Origin: Peribacillus butanolivorans
Lineage (GTDB): Bacteria; Bacillota; Bacilli; Bacillales; DSM-1321
Length of the DNA stretch: 64,000 nt
NCBI RefSeq assembly: GCF_001273755.1
Contig: NZ_LGYA01000001.1
Location: 4,337,299-4,401,298 of the forward strand
Reading direction: 5' to 3'
Notes under the pieces: model-generated
Seen by the model: only the letters and a program-made list of their open reading frames with translations
The model's database searches: none
What the model was told of the DNA's origin: nothing
Shown here: piece by piece, positions 1 through 8,299 of the stretch
Layout of the letters: every line of letters starts with the position of its first letter
How positions within the stretch are numbered: position 1 is the first letter of the stretch
Program-made: the position numbers and the translations under genes

Positions 1-318
1 AGGAAGAGCTATATGCTTGGTTTCATTGATTGGTAAACCATTATCTTTTGATTCTACTTCCGCTAAAAAGTCTGAATTCTCCCACATTTTCTGAGCTGCT
101 TTATACAGAAGTCTACCTCGGTCACTTGGAGACATAGTCGCCCATGGTCCGGATTCGAACGCTTTTCGAGCTGCTTTAACTGCATGGTTTAAATCTTCCT
201 CGCCCCCTTGTGAAACAAGGGCATGAACTTCTCCTGTGCCAGGATTAATCGTTTCAAACGTTTCCCCTGAGAGTGAATCTGTCCATTTTCCATCGATAAA
301 TAGTTGATATTTTTTCAT
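1..318 (-). CDS. aldehyde dehydrogenase, N-terminal part (truncated by window edge)
   Basis: This is the first 106 codons of an NAD(P)-dependent aldehyde dehydrogenase, which oxidises an aldehyde to its carboxylic acid. The N-terminus shows the family opening: a LFIDGKW element, a TFETINPGTGEV stretch, then AARKAFESGPWA and SDRGRLLYKAA, as in betaine- and DhaS-like members. The start at 318 follows a strong AGGTGGAG ribosome binding site. The catalytic Cys and Glu lie outside the window, so the substrate cannot be judged. The phenylacetate-CoA ligase remnant about 240 bases upstream hints at an aromatic or aldehyde degradation neighbourhood, but that is inference. Confidence 0.9.
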   Translation of the reverse strand, partial: MKKYQLFIDGKWTDSLSGETFETINPGTGEVHALVSQGGEEDLNHAVKAARKAFESGPWATMSPSDRGRLLYKAAQKMWENSDFLAEVESKDNGLPINETKHIALP

Positions 319-557
319 TTCTCCACCTCTTATTTATTTTTTTGATGAAACTTTGAAATTACTAACCATACAATTTTGAAAAACATAGGTTGCTAAGTTT
401 CCCTATGTGATGCATATCTTGAGTAAACGATAAGCTAAAAGCTCCTAACTTTGTTTGCACGCAGCATTGGAAAGCGATTACATTTTTATGATTTTTAAAG
501 ATGGATAATGAACTCTTAAGTCTTGTTTTTTGGTAAATAGCTGTTTTGTAACATCAA

Positions 558-715
558 TTAAAATTGAATGTCATCAGGAATAATCCCTAGCTCTTTAAAC
601 TTCGTTCGATAAACTCTATATTCAGATAGATATGTCTTAATGTAGTCTGAAGTCTGCTCATTTATAGTGCTTCTATTTCAGCACGAGTTAGCGTTTCAAT
701 TTCTGAATTGTACAT
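558..715 (-). pseudogene. phenylacetate-CoA ligase (PaaK-like) N-terminal remnant
   Basis: Reading from an ATG at 715 gives MYNSEIETLTRAEIEAL, which matches the usual start of phenylacetate-CoA ligases. An in-frame TAA then stands where Gln is usual. After about 12 more codons (MSRLQTTLRHIY) the frame shifts to EYRVYRTKFKELGIIPDD, again the family sequence, before a TAA at 558. At least one nonsense and one frameshift change are present, and the remaining roughly 380 residues are absent. It is a dead fragment; the family assignment rests on motif memory, not a search. Confidence 0.6.
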
Positions 716-1140
716 GAAAGCATACCTCTTCCATTATTTTATTGATTTTTTTCAAGAGATAGAGTAATTAGTAACTCTAAAAAACACATAAATATATCAA
801 AAATTTTACAGCCGTTACAAAAACGTTATATAAATAAACATTACTCTCCTTCAATTAACCTTAAATCAATAACTTAAAAGTGTACTACGCATCCACTTAT
901 TCAGTTTTGATAAGGAGGTGTTTATTTTCCTACCTTACACACTTCCGTTTCTTTCATCTCCTTAGATTAATTTTAAAAAATTATTAACTATTACATTGTA
1001 ATTACGTGTAAGTATTTTATATTATCCAGAAAAATCAAAAAATTTACTATTACCCAAATGGGTCATTTTATATCAAAAAGTAATTCATTTTATTAAATAA
1101 TGTTATATAATCAAAAAAAAGTTAACATGGAGGAAAGCCT
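716..1140. other. intergenic region upstream of the LuxR-type gene
   Basis: No gene is supported here. A plausible -10 TATAAT lies at 1106..1111. A short perfect dyad ACCCA-AA-TGGGT is centred at 1057 and could be a regulator site. A strong RBS-like AAGGAGGTG at about 913 is followed only by a 15-codon reading frame, so it is probably a relic. Confidence 0.4.
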
Positions 1141-1926
1141 ATGAAGGATATGTCTAACCCCAGCTACAAAAAAATTTTATCTTTTATGGATGAAATAACT
1201 TTTTCAAATGAAAATTTCCGTGAAAAAGTACTACAGACCTTTGAAAATTTATTTGGTTACTGCCAATCTATTTTTTGGTTATGTGATGATAATAATGACT
1301 TGTTCGAACCTATTACGTTAAATATAGATAAATATGTTGTGGATGATTATCTTAATAACTTTTATCAATTAGATTTGCTAGTCCCAAAATATAATATGCA
1401 AAAAGCAAGTAAACAAACGGTTATAAAAAACCTTGATTTACTTCCGCCTGAATTATATGAAAAAAGTGTATACTACAATGATTTCATGTTAAAATATGGA
1501 TTTTATTATGATGTAGGTGTTTTTTTATATGATAGAAACAGTATTAAAGGTGTTGTGAACTTCGTTAGATCCAAAAAGGAGAAGCCTTTTAGTACGTCCG
1601 ATATTATGTGTTTAGAGGTTATTTCTAGGTTCTTATCGCAACAAACAAGCGAGTTCCCTCGTTCTTTTGTAAGCGTTTCCAAAGAAAACCTAATTAATCC
1701 TGTGAAAAATAAGATTCTTGCTAGTTCTCAAGATCTCAGACAACCAGATTTAACATTAAAAGAAGCAGAAATATTACAACTGCTTCTAAAAGGGCATACC
1801 AATATCACCATTGCCAGCGAGCTATTTATTAGTGTTAATACAGTAAAAAGACATTTGCAAAATCTTTATAGAAAGTTTGATGTCTCAAACCGCACAAGTT
1901 TATGCTATAAAATTGTTAAACCTTAA
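1141..1926 (+). CDS. LuxR-family transcriptional regulator
   Basis: A 261-residue DNA-binding regulator. The C-terminal part (about residues 203-258) is a clear LuxR/FixJ helix-turn-helix: LTLKEAEILQLLLKGHTN, then the recognition helix VNTVKRHLQNLYRKF. The N-terminal 190 residues contain no receiver aspartate and look like a GAF-type or autoinducer-type sensing domain (weak inference). The start follows GGAGGAAAGCCT. It is convergent with the NCS2 permease and shares a bidirectional terminator with it. It might govern the aldehyde dehydrogenase side or the catabolic locus; the sequence does not decide. Confidence 0.85.
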   Translation: MKDMSNPSYKKILSFMDEITFSNENFREKVLQTFENLFGYCQSIFWLCDDNNDLFEPITLNIDKYVVDDYLNNFYQLDLLVPKYNMQKASKQTVIKNLDLLPPELYEKSVYYNDFMLKYGFYYDVGVFLYDRNSIKGVVNFVRSKKEKPFSTSDIMCLEVISRFLSQQTSEFPRSFVSVSKENLINPVKNKILASSQDLRQPDLTLKEAEILQLLLKGHTNITIASELFISVNTVKRHLQNLYRKFDVSNRTSLCYKIVKP

Positions 1927-1936
1927 ACACAATCAA

Positions 1937-1972
1937 AAAAACCAGAAGGTTCCCCAACACCCTTCTGGTTTT
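1937..1972. terminator. bidirectional intrinsic terminator
   Basis: Inverted repeat AAAACCAGAAGG / CCTTCTGGTTTT with an 11-base loop. It has A-rich and T-rich flanks, so it works on both strands, between the convergent LuxR gene and NCS2 permease gene. Confidence 0.8.
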
Positions 1973-2017
1973 CATGCATATGTAATTCTTTAATTATTTG
2001 TCTTACAAGTATTCCAA

Positions 2018-3322
2018 TTAGTTCTGTAGTTGTTCATAACTCTTCCAGTTTACCGATTTTTCTAACACTATCGATATTAATACTCCCATTATGAGCCCAT
2101 TTGTTAAAAAGGGCTGTAAAAGCATGGGAACGTTCGCAAATGCGTTGGGCAAGATGTTCATCAAACTCACTCCAATCAATACAGGTACTGCAAGCCTAAA
2201 TATCGTGTCTGAAGTAAAATGCTGACCCTTGACGCTATTGAAAGCCGTTCCAAACAGTTGAAGGTAAGCAACAAACAATACAGCGTTCCCGACGGTTATT
2301 GGCATGGTGGCCAGGAAAGAGATAAAAGGAGGAATGAGTCCAATTATGGTCAACAACATGCCTCCAATTAGAAAAGGCCTCCGCTCATAGATTTGAGTAC
2401 TTTGCAAAAATCCGATGGATGAGGTAAAAGGCGTATACGGAACAAGGCCCAGTACCGGAGCGAAAATGGTAAAACCGCCAGTCATAAATAAAGAATTTCT
2501 ATATTGCTTGTGGCTAGCATCATCTCCCATTAGCTCGGATGCGGCTTGAATGGAAGCGAATGTGTTACACAAATTCAGTAATCCTGCAAAAAAAGCAATC
2601 GCTATTATACCGAATTCCAGGTTTGGAACACCTAAAGGGAAAAATGAAAAAGAGACACTTGTTGACCCCATTTCAGAACCAGTATTTGGAAATAGCAACG
2701 AGTGAAAAATCCAACCCACAATAATTCCGATCAAAATAGAGAAATTGCTAATATTTCTGGATCCTTTTAACTTTAATATACTTACTAAAATGACAATTCC
2801 TAATGATAGGAAACTGACAGGGATGTTAATTTCCCCTTCCTCTGTAATTCCCAGCATCCCTTTAAAAAAGACGAAAATGAGCTGAAATGTCAGAAGGAAT
2901 AAGTAAACGGTCATGACCATGGGGGTGAAAATATTCTGGACATAAGAAATCAGGTTAAAGGCAGAAATAATTAGGGTCACGACACCAGCTGCAAGTAGTC
3001 CTGTAGCTATTCCTCCTCCTATTTCGGCATAACCGAGCCCTAGTGATGGTGCAGATAATCCCAAATTCAACATCACTCCCCACAATAGACCAGAGTGCCC
3101 TTCCATAATTGGATACTTATGTCCCTTCCAACCCTGTATAACACAAGCAACCCCTGTGAAAATAAGCGAGCTTCTCATGGTCATTTCCGTAACATCAGAG
3201 GGAAGATGAAAGGCAGCTCCGATTGAAATGGGCACTACTACGGTATTTGCAAAAATAAAAAACAGCCATTGAAAAGAAGAAAATAGAGTCACAGTTGATC
3301 TCAAGCTTTGCATTGTTTCCAT
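2018..3322 (-). CDS. NCS2-family nucleobase (uracil/xanthine-type) permease
   Basis: A 434-residue polytopic membrane protein with about 12-14 hydrophobic segments. It resembles uracil/xanthine permeases of the NCS2 family: an N-terminal FANTVVVPISIGAAF segment in the place of the usual transmembrane-1 motif, and a central LLNLCNTFASIQAASELMG segment in the substrate region. Such proteins import purines, pyrimidines or related lactams with a cation. It is the last gene of the minus-strand run 8131 to 2018, after three amidohydrolases and an EamA protein. That context suggests it carries the substrate or product of those hydrolases. Substrate is unknown. Confidence 0.8.
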   Translation of the reverse strand: METMQSLRSTVTLFSSFQWLFFIFANTVVVPISIGAAFHLPSDVTEMTMRSSLIFTGVACVIQGWKGHKYPIMEGHSGLLWGVMLNLGLSAPSLGLGYAEIGGGIATGLLAAGVVTLIISAFNLISYVQNIFTPMVMTVYLFLLTFQLIFVFFKGMLGITEEGEINIPVSFLSLGIVILVSILKLKGSRNISNFSILIGIIVGWIFHSLLFPNTGSEMGSTSVSFSFFPLGVPNLEFGIIAIAFFAGLLNLCNTFASIQAASELMGDDASHKQYRNSLFMTGGFTIFAPVLGLVPYTPFTSSIGFLQSTQIYERRPFLIGGMLLTIIGLIPPFISFLATMPITVGNAVLFVAYLQLFGTAFNSVKGQHFTSDTIFRLAVPVLIGVSLMNILPNAFANVPMLLQPFLTNGLIMGVLISIVLEKSVNWKSYEQLQN

Positions 3323-3350
3323 CTCCTTTGAACTTTGAACACGATAATTT

Positions 3351-4277
3351 CTAAGCTTCTTGCGAATATATGGCTTCCTCCATAACTCTTTTCCCCTTAA
3401 AGGCAGTTGAAAGGACTACACCAATGATTATTAATAGCGCACCGAATAGTTGTGATGGTGTGACGCTATTTTTCAGCACAACCAACCCGACCAACATGGC
3501 AACAAAGGGCTCTAAGTTAAGAAACATAGATGCTTTAGATGCCCCTACAATCTGAATTTGATTATTCCAGATTAAAGTGCAAATTCCATGCATAATGATA
3601 GCGGTTACTATTAAAAGGACCCAAGGCCACGGCTCCCTGCTCATTTGTTGGGGCGACTCGGATAATAGAGCAATGGGCAACAGACCGCCAAATCCAATTA
3701 AGTTTGAATAAAGAGTTATAGTAATGGAATGGTTTCTCTCAGTAAGCTTCCTAATCATGATAATGGATATGGAAAAAGAAAGCATCGTAAGAAATATCCA
3801 AATTAGACCAATTGAAAGATGGAGCGTTCCACCACTTGCAATAACTAAGAAAACACCTGCCAATGCAACGATTGATCCTAATAAAAATCTCTTTGTTAAT
3901 CTTTCCCTCAGAAAAACTGCAGCCAAAAGGGCTGTAGTAATAGGGGCCAGGGCAAGTATTAATGCCGAAGTTGTCGGATGGGCTGTTTCTAGAGCGGCAT
4001 AAAAGGACCATTGATTGATAAACGTTCCAATGAATCCTAGCAGAATCATTGTTAACCAGTCCTTTTTTTGAATCGAATTCCATTTCTTCTTCTTTAAAGC
4101 GTATAAGGCAATAAAGATAATGATAAATAATAACCTTGTTGCTGAAAGCAGCATAGGAGGGAAGTCCTTGACTAGTATAGCCCCAAAAACAAAATTACTT
4201 CCCCAGCATATTACACAAATAAGCAATAGTAAATAAGACCCGATCATGTTAAGCAGCCTGCTTTCTTTGTCTTTCAT
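3351..4277 (-). CDS. EamA/DMT-superfamily transporter
   Basis: A 308-residue inner-membrane protein with about ten transmembrane segments arranged as two EamA repeats (first repeat starting GSYLLLLICVICWGSNFVFG; second around LIWIFLTMLSFSIS). Members export or import small metabolites. It lies 28 bases before the NCS2 gene and behind an intrinsic terminator-like hairpin (4289..4326), so its transcription relative to the hydrolase genes may be attenuated. The RBS before 4277 is poor, and a start at the Met of MIGSYLLLL (residue 11) is possible. Substrate is unknown. Confidence 0.8.
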   Translation of the reverse strand: MKDKESRLLNMIGSYLLLLICVICWGSNFVFGAILVKDFPPMLLSATRLLFIIIFIALYALKKKKWNSIQKKDWLTMILLGFIGTFINQWSFYAALETAHPTTSALILALAPITTALLAAVFLRERLTKRFLLGSIVALAGVFLVIASGGTLHLSIGLIWIFLTMLSFSISIIMIRKLTERNHSITITLYSNLIGFGGLLPIALLSESPQQMSREPWPWVLLIVTAIIMHGICTLIWNNQIQIVGASKASMFLNLEPFVAMLVGLVVLKNSVTPSQLFGALLIIIGVVLSTAFKGKRVMEEAIYSQEA

Positions 4278-4288
4278 TAACCAAAACG

Positions 4289-4326
4289 AAAAAGGAAATC
4301 TGGACGTGTCCAGAGATCCTTTTTTT
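4289..4326 (-). terminator. intercistronic intrinsic terminator/attenuator
   Basis: On the minus strand, a stem built on TCTGGAC/GTCCAGA with AAGGA/TCCTT outer pairs is followed by TTTTTCG. It sits between the third amidohydrolase and EamA genes and may lower expression of the two transporter genes. Confidence 0.6.
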
Positions 4327-4335
4327 GGGTTAGCA

Positions 4336-5583
4336 TTACACGTTAATTGATTGATTTTGCAGATATAGTGAACCGGAAACTATATTTCCCTTGTAAAATA
4401 CCGCTTTACGCTCAGAGCGCCTTGCAACTGCTTCAGCAGAACAGCTGGCATCAATTAACACCAGGCTAGCAGCATCCCCTACTTTTGGCCATACCTGGTT
4501 ACCATCTTTATCTAACGGGGTTTTGCCGCCAGTTATATACCTTAGTGTTTGGGACAGAGAGACTTCATCAACCCACTTGAAACGTTCTGCTAGCCGTCCA
4601 GCTCTTTCTAGAATATCACCATTTCCTAGAGGTGACCATAAATCAAAGATATTATCGTTCCCTACTGATACCTCAACCCCTCTTTCATGTAACAAATCAA
4701 CCGGAGGCATTTGTCTGTTAATAGGTACACTGGTAACAATGGAAATCCCTGCATCCCTTAAAATATCAGCAAGCTCATAGGCTTCTTCTTTCGAAACATC
4801 TCCTATACCGAATGCATGGCTTACAGCTACTCTGCCTTCCCAGCCCGCTTCCTTAGTAAGAGCCGCTAGCCGTTTCATAGTAAACGTTCCCAGGTGACCA
4901 GGGTCATGTAAATGCAGATCAACATCAGCATTTGCTTCCACTGCTAAATCTATTAATTGTACTAGTGAGGCTTCAATATTGTTATCGATTGTGGCTGGGT
5001 CGACTGCCCCTACTATTCCTGCTCCATTTCGCAATGCCTCTCTGACAAGCTTTGTAGAACCTGATCGCAACAATCCGTGCTGCGCAAATGCGACTATTTC
5101 TGAACTGAGTCTATTAGAATAGGTTTCTAGTGCCTGTTGCACTTGCTCTAGGTTTTGCAATCTTACTTCTGGGTAAATATCAACATGAGTCCGTACATGA
5201 GTAGAGCCAGAAGCTAAAAGTATTTCAAGTAAAGATTCAGCACGTTTACGTGTGCTGGTTGCTATAGTAGGAAGCACTTTTTTTTCATTTTCAAAGCGTT
5301 CAGTGACACTTGAAGAAGGGGTACATGCTCTCCATACATCCCCCATTAGGGTCTTATCAAGATGTACATGCTTTTCAATAAAGGAAGGAAGCACTAGCAA
5401 TCCTTTTGCATCTTCCACCGGTACATCATTAGAAATGGGCTCCCCATCTTTGACAATCTTCGTGATCCTCCCATCCTCTATTAACAGATGAAATAGCCCA
5501 GTTATTGTGCCTGTAACTCTTTCATTCTCTTTTTGGTAACCACATTCTAAACGTGCATTCTTTAACCAAAAGATTGTATTCAT
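4336..5583 (-). CDS. cytosine-deaminase-like amidohydrolase (paralogue 1)
   Basis: A 415-residue metal-dependent hydrolase of the amidohydrolase superfamily, closest in layout to cytosine deaminase CodA. Metal ligands are visible: HVH (72, 74), His in VDLHLHD (224), His in VSHAF (256) and Asp in GNDN (310). The substrate Gln of AQHGLLR (168) is kept. The residue matching CodA's catalytic Glu217 is Asp227 here, and the Asp after the metal Asp is replaced by Asn, so the substrate is probably not cytosine. The ATG at 5583 is preferred over 5592 because of the AAGGG spacing. It is the third of three tandem paralogues that keep the same ligand numbering. Confidence 0.85.
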   Translation of the reverse strand: MNTIFWLKNARLECGYQKENERVTGTITGLFHLLIEDGRITKIVKDGEPISNDVPVEDAKGLLVLPSFIEKHVHLDKTLMGDVWRACTPSSSVTERFENEKKVLPTIATSTRKRAESLLEILLASGSTHVRTHVDIYPEVRLQNLEQVQQALETYSNRLSSEIVAFAQHGLLRSGSTKLVREALRNGAGIVGAVDPATIDNNIEASLVQLIDLAVEANADVDLHLHDPGHLGTFTMKRLAALTKEAGWEGRVAVSHAFGIGDVSKEEAYELADILRDAGISIVTSVPINRQMPPVDLLHERGVEVSVGNDNIFDLWSPLGNGDILERAGRLAERFKWVDEVSLSQTLRYITGGKTPLDKDGNQVWPKVGDAASLVLIDASCSAEAVARRSERKAVFYKGNIVSGSLYLQNQSINV

Positions 5584-5611
5584 GCCATTCATCCCTTCTT
5601 GTAATAGACAT

Positions 5612-6859
5612 TCAATTTGCCTTCAAAGCAGATTCACAGTTGAGTCCACCGTAAACCAAATTTCCATTGACGATAACCGCAGCACGCCTTGATCTTCTAG
5701 CAACTGCCTCGGCAGAGCATGATGCATCTACTAATACCATACTTGCATCATCTCCAACATTCGGCCATAAACGATTTCCTTCATCGTTTAGTGTCTTAAC
5801 CCCGCCCGTAATGAATTGGAGGGATTGAGTCAGTGCATACTCATCCTTCCAGTTGTACCTCTCAGCTAATCTACCTGCCTTTTCAAGCATATCTCCTGTA
5901 CCGAATGGAGACCAGGAGTCATAAAAACCATCACATCCAAGAGCTACGTGTACACCCTTTTCATGAAGTAAATCAATGGGGGGAATTACCCGGTTTATCG
6001 GAACAGTAGACATGATGGCTATTCCTAAGTTTGATAAAATACTAGCCAGATCATTTGATTCTTCAATTGGGACATCCCCAATTGCAAATGCATGACTAAC
6101 AGCCACTCTGTTTTTCCACCCTGCTTCTTCGATTAAAGAAGCCAGTTTCTTGATTGTATAAAATCCAAGATGACCTGGATCATGTATATGGATATCAATA
6201 TCTGCATCAAACTCAACAGCTAAATCCACCATTTCATATAGTGAAGCCTCTATATTATTATCAACTCCACCAGGATCTAAGCCTCCCACTAAGGACGCTC
6301 CTTCTTTCATCGCCTGTCTCATTAATGCAGTTGAATTTGTTCTTAGCAGCCCATGTTGGGGAAAAGCCACTATCTCGTGTGTCATTTTCCCTTTAAAACT
6401 CTCTAGTGCTTTCTGAATTTCTTCTAAATTCTTCAAACCAATGTATGGGTCAATATTAACATGAGTTCTGACATGTGTGGCGCCACCTTTTAACAGAAGA
6501 TGAAGCATCTGCTCAGCTCGGTGTTGTCCTGTTTCGGCGAGTTCAGCGAGCTCCACCGCTTCTAAGTTTAAGCGCTCCATTAAATTCGGAACCGGAGTGC
6601 ATGATTTCCATGGCAGTCCTAAGTAGGTCTTGTCAAGATGGTTATGCATTTCTTTAAAAGCAGGAAGAGCAAGTAAATTTCTTGCGTCTTGAACTGGTAA
6701 ATGAGTTTGCAAAGGAACATTAGCCAATTGAATTTCCTTAATGATCCCGTCATTTATAAAGATATTGTATAGGGCAGTCTTTGTTCCATCAATTCTTTCA
6801 TTCTCAAATACATATCCGCTATCAAGTGTAACGTTAGTAAGCCAGTACGCTTTATACAT
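5612..6859 (-). CDS. cytosine-deaminase-like amidohydrolase (paralogue 2)
   Basis: A 415-residue paralogue of its two neighbours. It has the HNH metal pair (72, 74), FPQHG glutamine (168), IHIHD with His224 and Asp227, VSHAF His256 and GCDG Asp310. As in the sister genes, Asp replaces the usual catalytic Glu and the residue after the metal Asp is not acidic. The conserved DSWSPFGTGDMLEKAGRLAER segment corresponds to the CodA region around its active-site Asp. It presumably deaminates or opens a lactam or aminopyrimidine-like ring; that is inference. It is co-directional with short gaps (24 and 28 bases). Confidence 0.85.
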   Translation of the reverse strand: MYKAYWLTNVTLDSGYVFENERIDGTKTALYNIFINDGIIKEIQLANVPLQTHLPVQDARNLLALPAFKEMHNHLDKTYLGLPWKSCTPVPNLMERLNLEAVELAELAETGQHRAEQMLHLLLKGGATHVRTHVNIDPYIGLKNLEEIQKALESFKGKMTHEIVAFPQHGLLRTNSTALMRQAMKEGASLVGGLDPGGVDNNIEASLYEMVDLAVEFDADIDIHIHDPGHLGFYTIKKLASLIEEAGWKNRVAVSHAFAIGDVPIEESNDLASILSNLGIAIMSTVPINRVIPPIDLLHEKGVHVALGCDGFYDSWSPFGTGDMLEKAGRLAERYNWKDEYALTQSLQFITGGVKTLNDEGNRLWPNVGDDASMVLVDASCSAEAVARRSRRAAVIVNGNLVYGGLNCESALKAN

Positions 6860-6883
6860 TAAATCACTCTCTTTAATAGAAGA

Positions 6884-8131
6884 TTAGACACCTGTCGTCT
6901 CAAAAGATGAAATAGATCCACTTACAACATTCCCTCTAAAGATGACAGCGGCACGTTTTGACCTTCTAGCCACCGCTTCTGCTGAACAGCTGGCTTCAAC
7001 CAGAACTATATTCGCTTCATCCCCAATATTAGGCCATGTCTTGACTCCTTCTTGGTTTAATGGAGTCTTTCCTCCTGTAATGAATTGTAGGCTACGAGCT
7101 AAAGATCTTTCGTCAATCATGCGAAATCTCTCTGCAAGGCGACCGACCTTTTCAAGATTGTCCCCGATACCAAAAGGTGTCCAATGATCAGTAATGCTAT
7201 CATTACCCAATTCAACTTTTACGCCTTTTTCATGTAACAGAGGGATTGGGATCGTTCTGAAAATAGGCACTGTCGATGTAATGGATATTCCTAATTCCGA
7301 AAATCTTTCGGCTATACTCGTTGCTTCTGGAACTGAAAGATCGGCCAAGCCGCTGGCGTGGCTCACAGTTACTCTTCCTTGCCATCCTGCGTCTTCCGTT
7401 ATGGAAGCAAGGCGTTGCATAGTAAAGAGTCCAAGTTGATCTGGATCATGTAAATGAACATCAATATCGGAATTCGATTCAACGGCAATATCCATGATTG
7501 TTTCAAGAGACCGTTCTATATTTTCATCAATGGAGGCAGGGTCCACTCCCCCTACAAGATTCGCCCCATTCTTCATGGCCTCCCTAATTAGCCCTACGGA
7601 GTTGCTGCGTAATAGTCCATGCTGTGGAAATGCGACTATTTCATGAGTTAATTTATCTTTATATCCTTCTAGCGCTTGTAATGTAGCCTCTAAATTTTTC
7701 AAGCCTATAACGGGGTCTACATTACAATGGGTGCGTATATGAGTAGATCCGAAGTCCAATAATAAATCCAACATTTTTTCTGCTCTTTCTTTGGCAGTAG
7801 GTAATAATTTAGGAAGTAATACCTGTTCTTCTTCTATCCGGGTTTTCACACCATTAATTGCTGGCATACAAGCCTTCCAAGGACCACCATAGTAAGTTTT
7901 ATCAATATGAATATGCATTTCTTTAAACGAAGGGACCATCAGAAGGCCACGAACATCATATTGTGGGTTTTGATCTGTTATAGATTCCTTTGCTAAAATA
8001 ATAGAAGAAATTTTTCCGCTTTCAATCCTAACGTGGTAATTTCCGGTTGCGGTACCAGTAATCGTTTCATTTTCATTATAAGTAAATCCATTTTCCAAAC
8101 GTACATTCGTTAACCAATACGATTGTGACAT
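6884..8131 (-). CDS. cytosine-deaminase-like amidohydrolase (paralogue 3, first in operon)
   Basis: A 415-residue amidohydrolase with HIH (73, 75), FPQHG glutamine (170), DVHLHD (His226, Asp229), VSHAS His258 and GNDS Asp311. It is somewhat more divergent than the other two (DPDQLG instead of DPGHLG; SHASGLAD instead of SHAFGIGD), so the three enzymes may act on different intermediates. The ATG at 8131 has GGAAGGG at good spacing; a GTG at 8140 is too close to it. It is the promoter-proximal gene, preceded by the TTTACT direct repeat at 8211..8237. Confidence 0.85.
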   Translation of the reverse strand: MSQSYWLTNVRLENGFTYNENETITGTATGNYHVRIESGKISSIILAKESITDQNPQYDVRGLLMVPSFKEMHIHIDKTYYGGPWKACMPAINGVKTRIEEEQVLLPKLLPTAKERAEKMLDLLLDFGSTHIRTHCNVDPVIGLKNLEATLQALEGYKDKLTHEIVAFPQHGLLRSNSVGLIREAMKNGANLVGGVDPASIDENIERSLETIMDIAVESNSDIDVHLHDPDQLGLFTMQRLASITEDAGWQGRVTVSHASGLADLSVPEATSIAERFSELGISITSTVPIFRTIPIPLLHEKGVKVELGNDSITDHWTPFGIGDNLEKVGRLAERFRMIDERSLARSLQFITGGKTPLNQEGVKTWPNIGDEANIVLVEASCSAEAVARRSKRAAVIFRGNVVSGSISSFETTGV

Positions 8132-8210
8132 TAAACTCACCCTTCCACTCCAGATTGAACATGCATCTATTTCATTATAATTCTAAAGGACATTTTATAA
8201 ATTCAGGATT

Positions 8211-8237
8211 TTTACTCATTTTTATGTTATTTTTACT
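8211..8237 (-). promoter_or_regulatory. candidate response-regulator site, TTTACT direct repeat
   Basis: TTTACT occurs at 8211..8216 and 8232..8237, exactly 21 bp apart with a T-rich spacer. The same arrangement lies upstream of both binding-protein genes. It is about 80 bases upstream of the first amidohydrolase start. The proposed binder is the YesN-like regulator at 19537..20235. Confidence 0.55.
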
Positions 8238-8253
8238 TTTTCATCTCCAACGA

Positions 8254-8284
8254 AAAAGCTCATCCTGGACTGGATGAACTCTTT
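8254..8284 (-). terminator. intrinsic terminator after binding-protein gene
   Basis: Stem GTTCATCC / GGATGAGC with a six-base loop, followed on the minus strand by TTTTTCG. It directly follows the binding-protein gene that ends at 8300. Confidence 0.7.
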
Positions 8285-8299
8285 CTTCATATATTATTA

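Noticed and set aside
900-970. Leader peptide gene behind a strong RBS at about 913
   Set aside because: Only 15 codons, no conserved feature, and no attenuator structure before the LuxR gene.
8211-8237. TTTACT pairs as chance features of A/T-rich promoters
   Set aside because: One pair would be unremarkable, but three pairs at identical 21-bp spacing, all in promoters of one locus, make chance unlikely; kept as a finding pending a genome scan.
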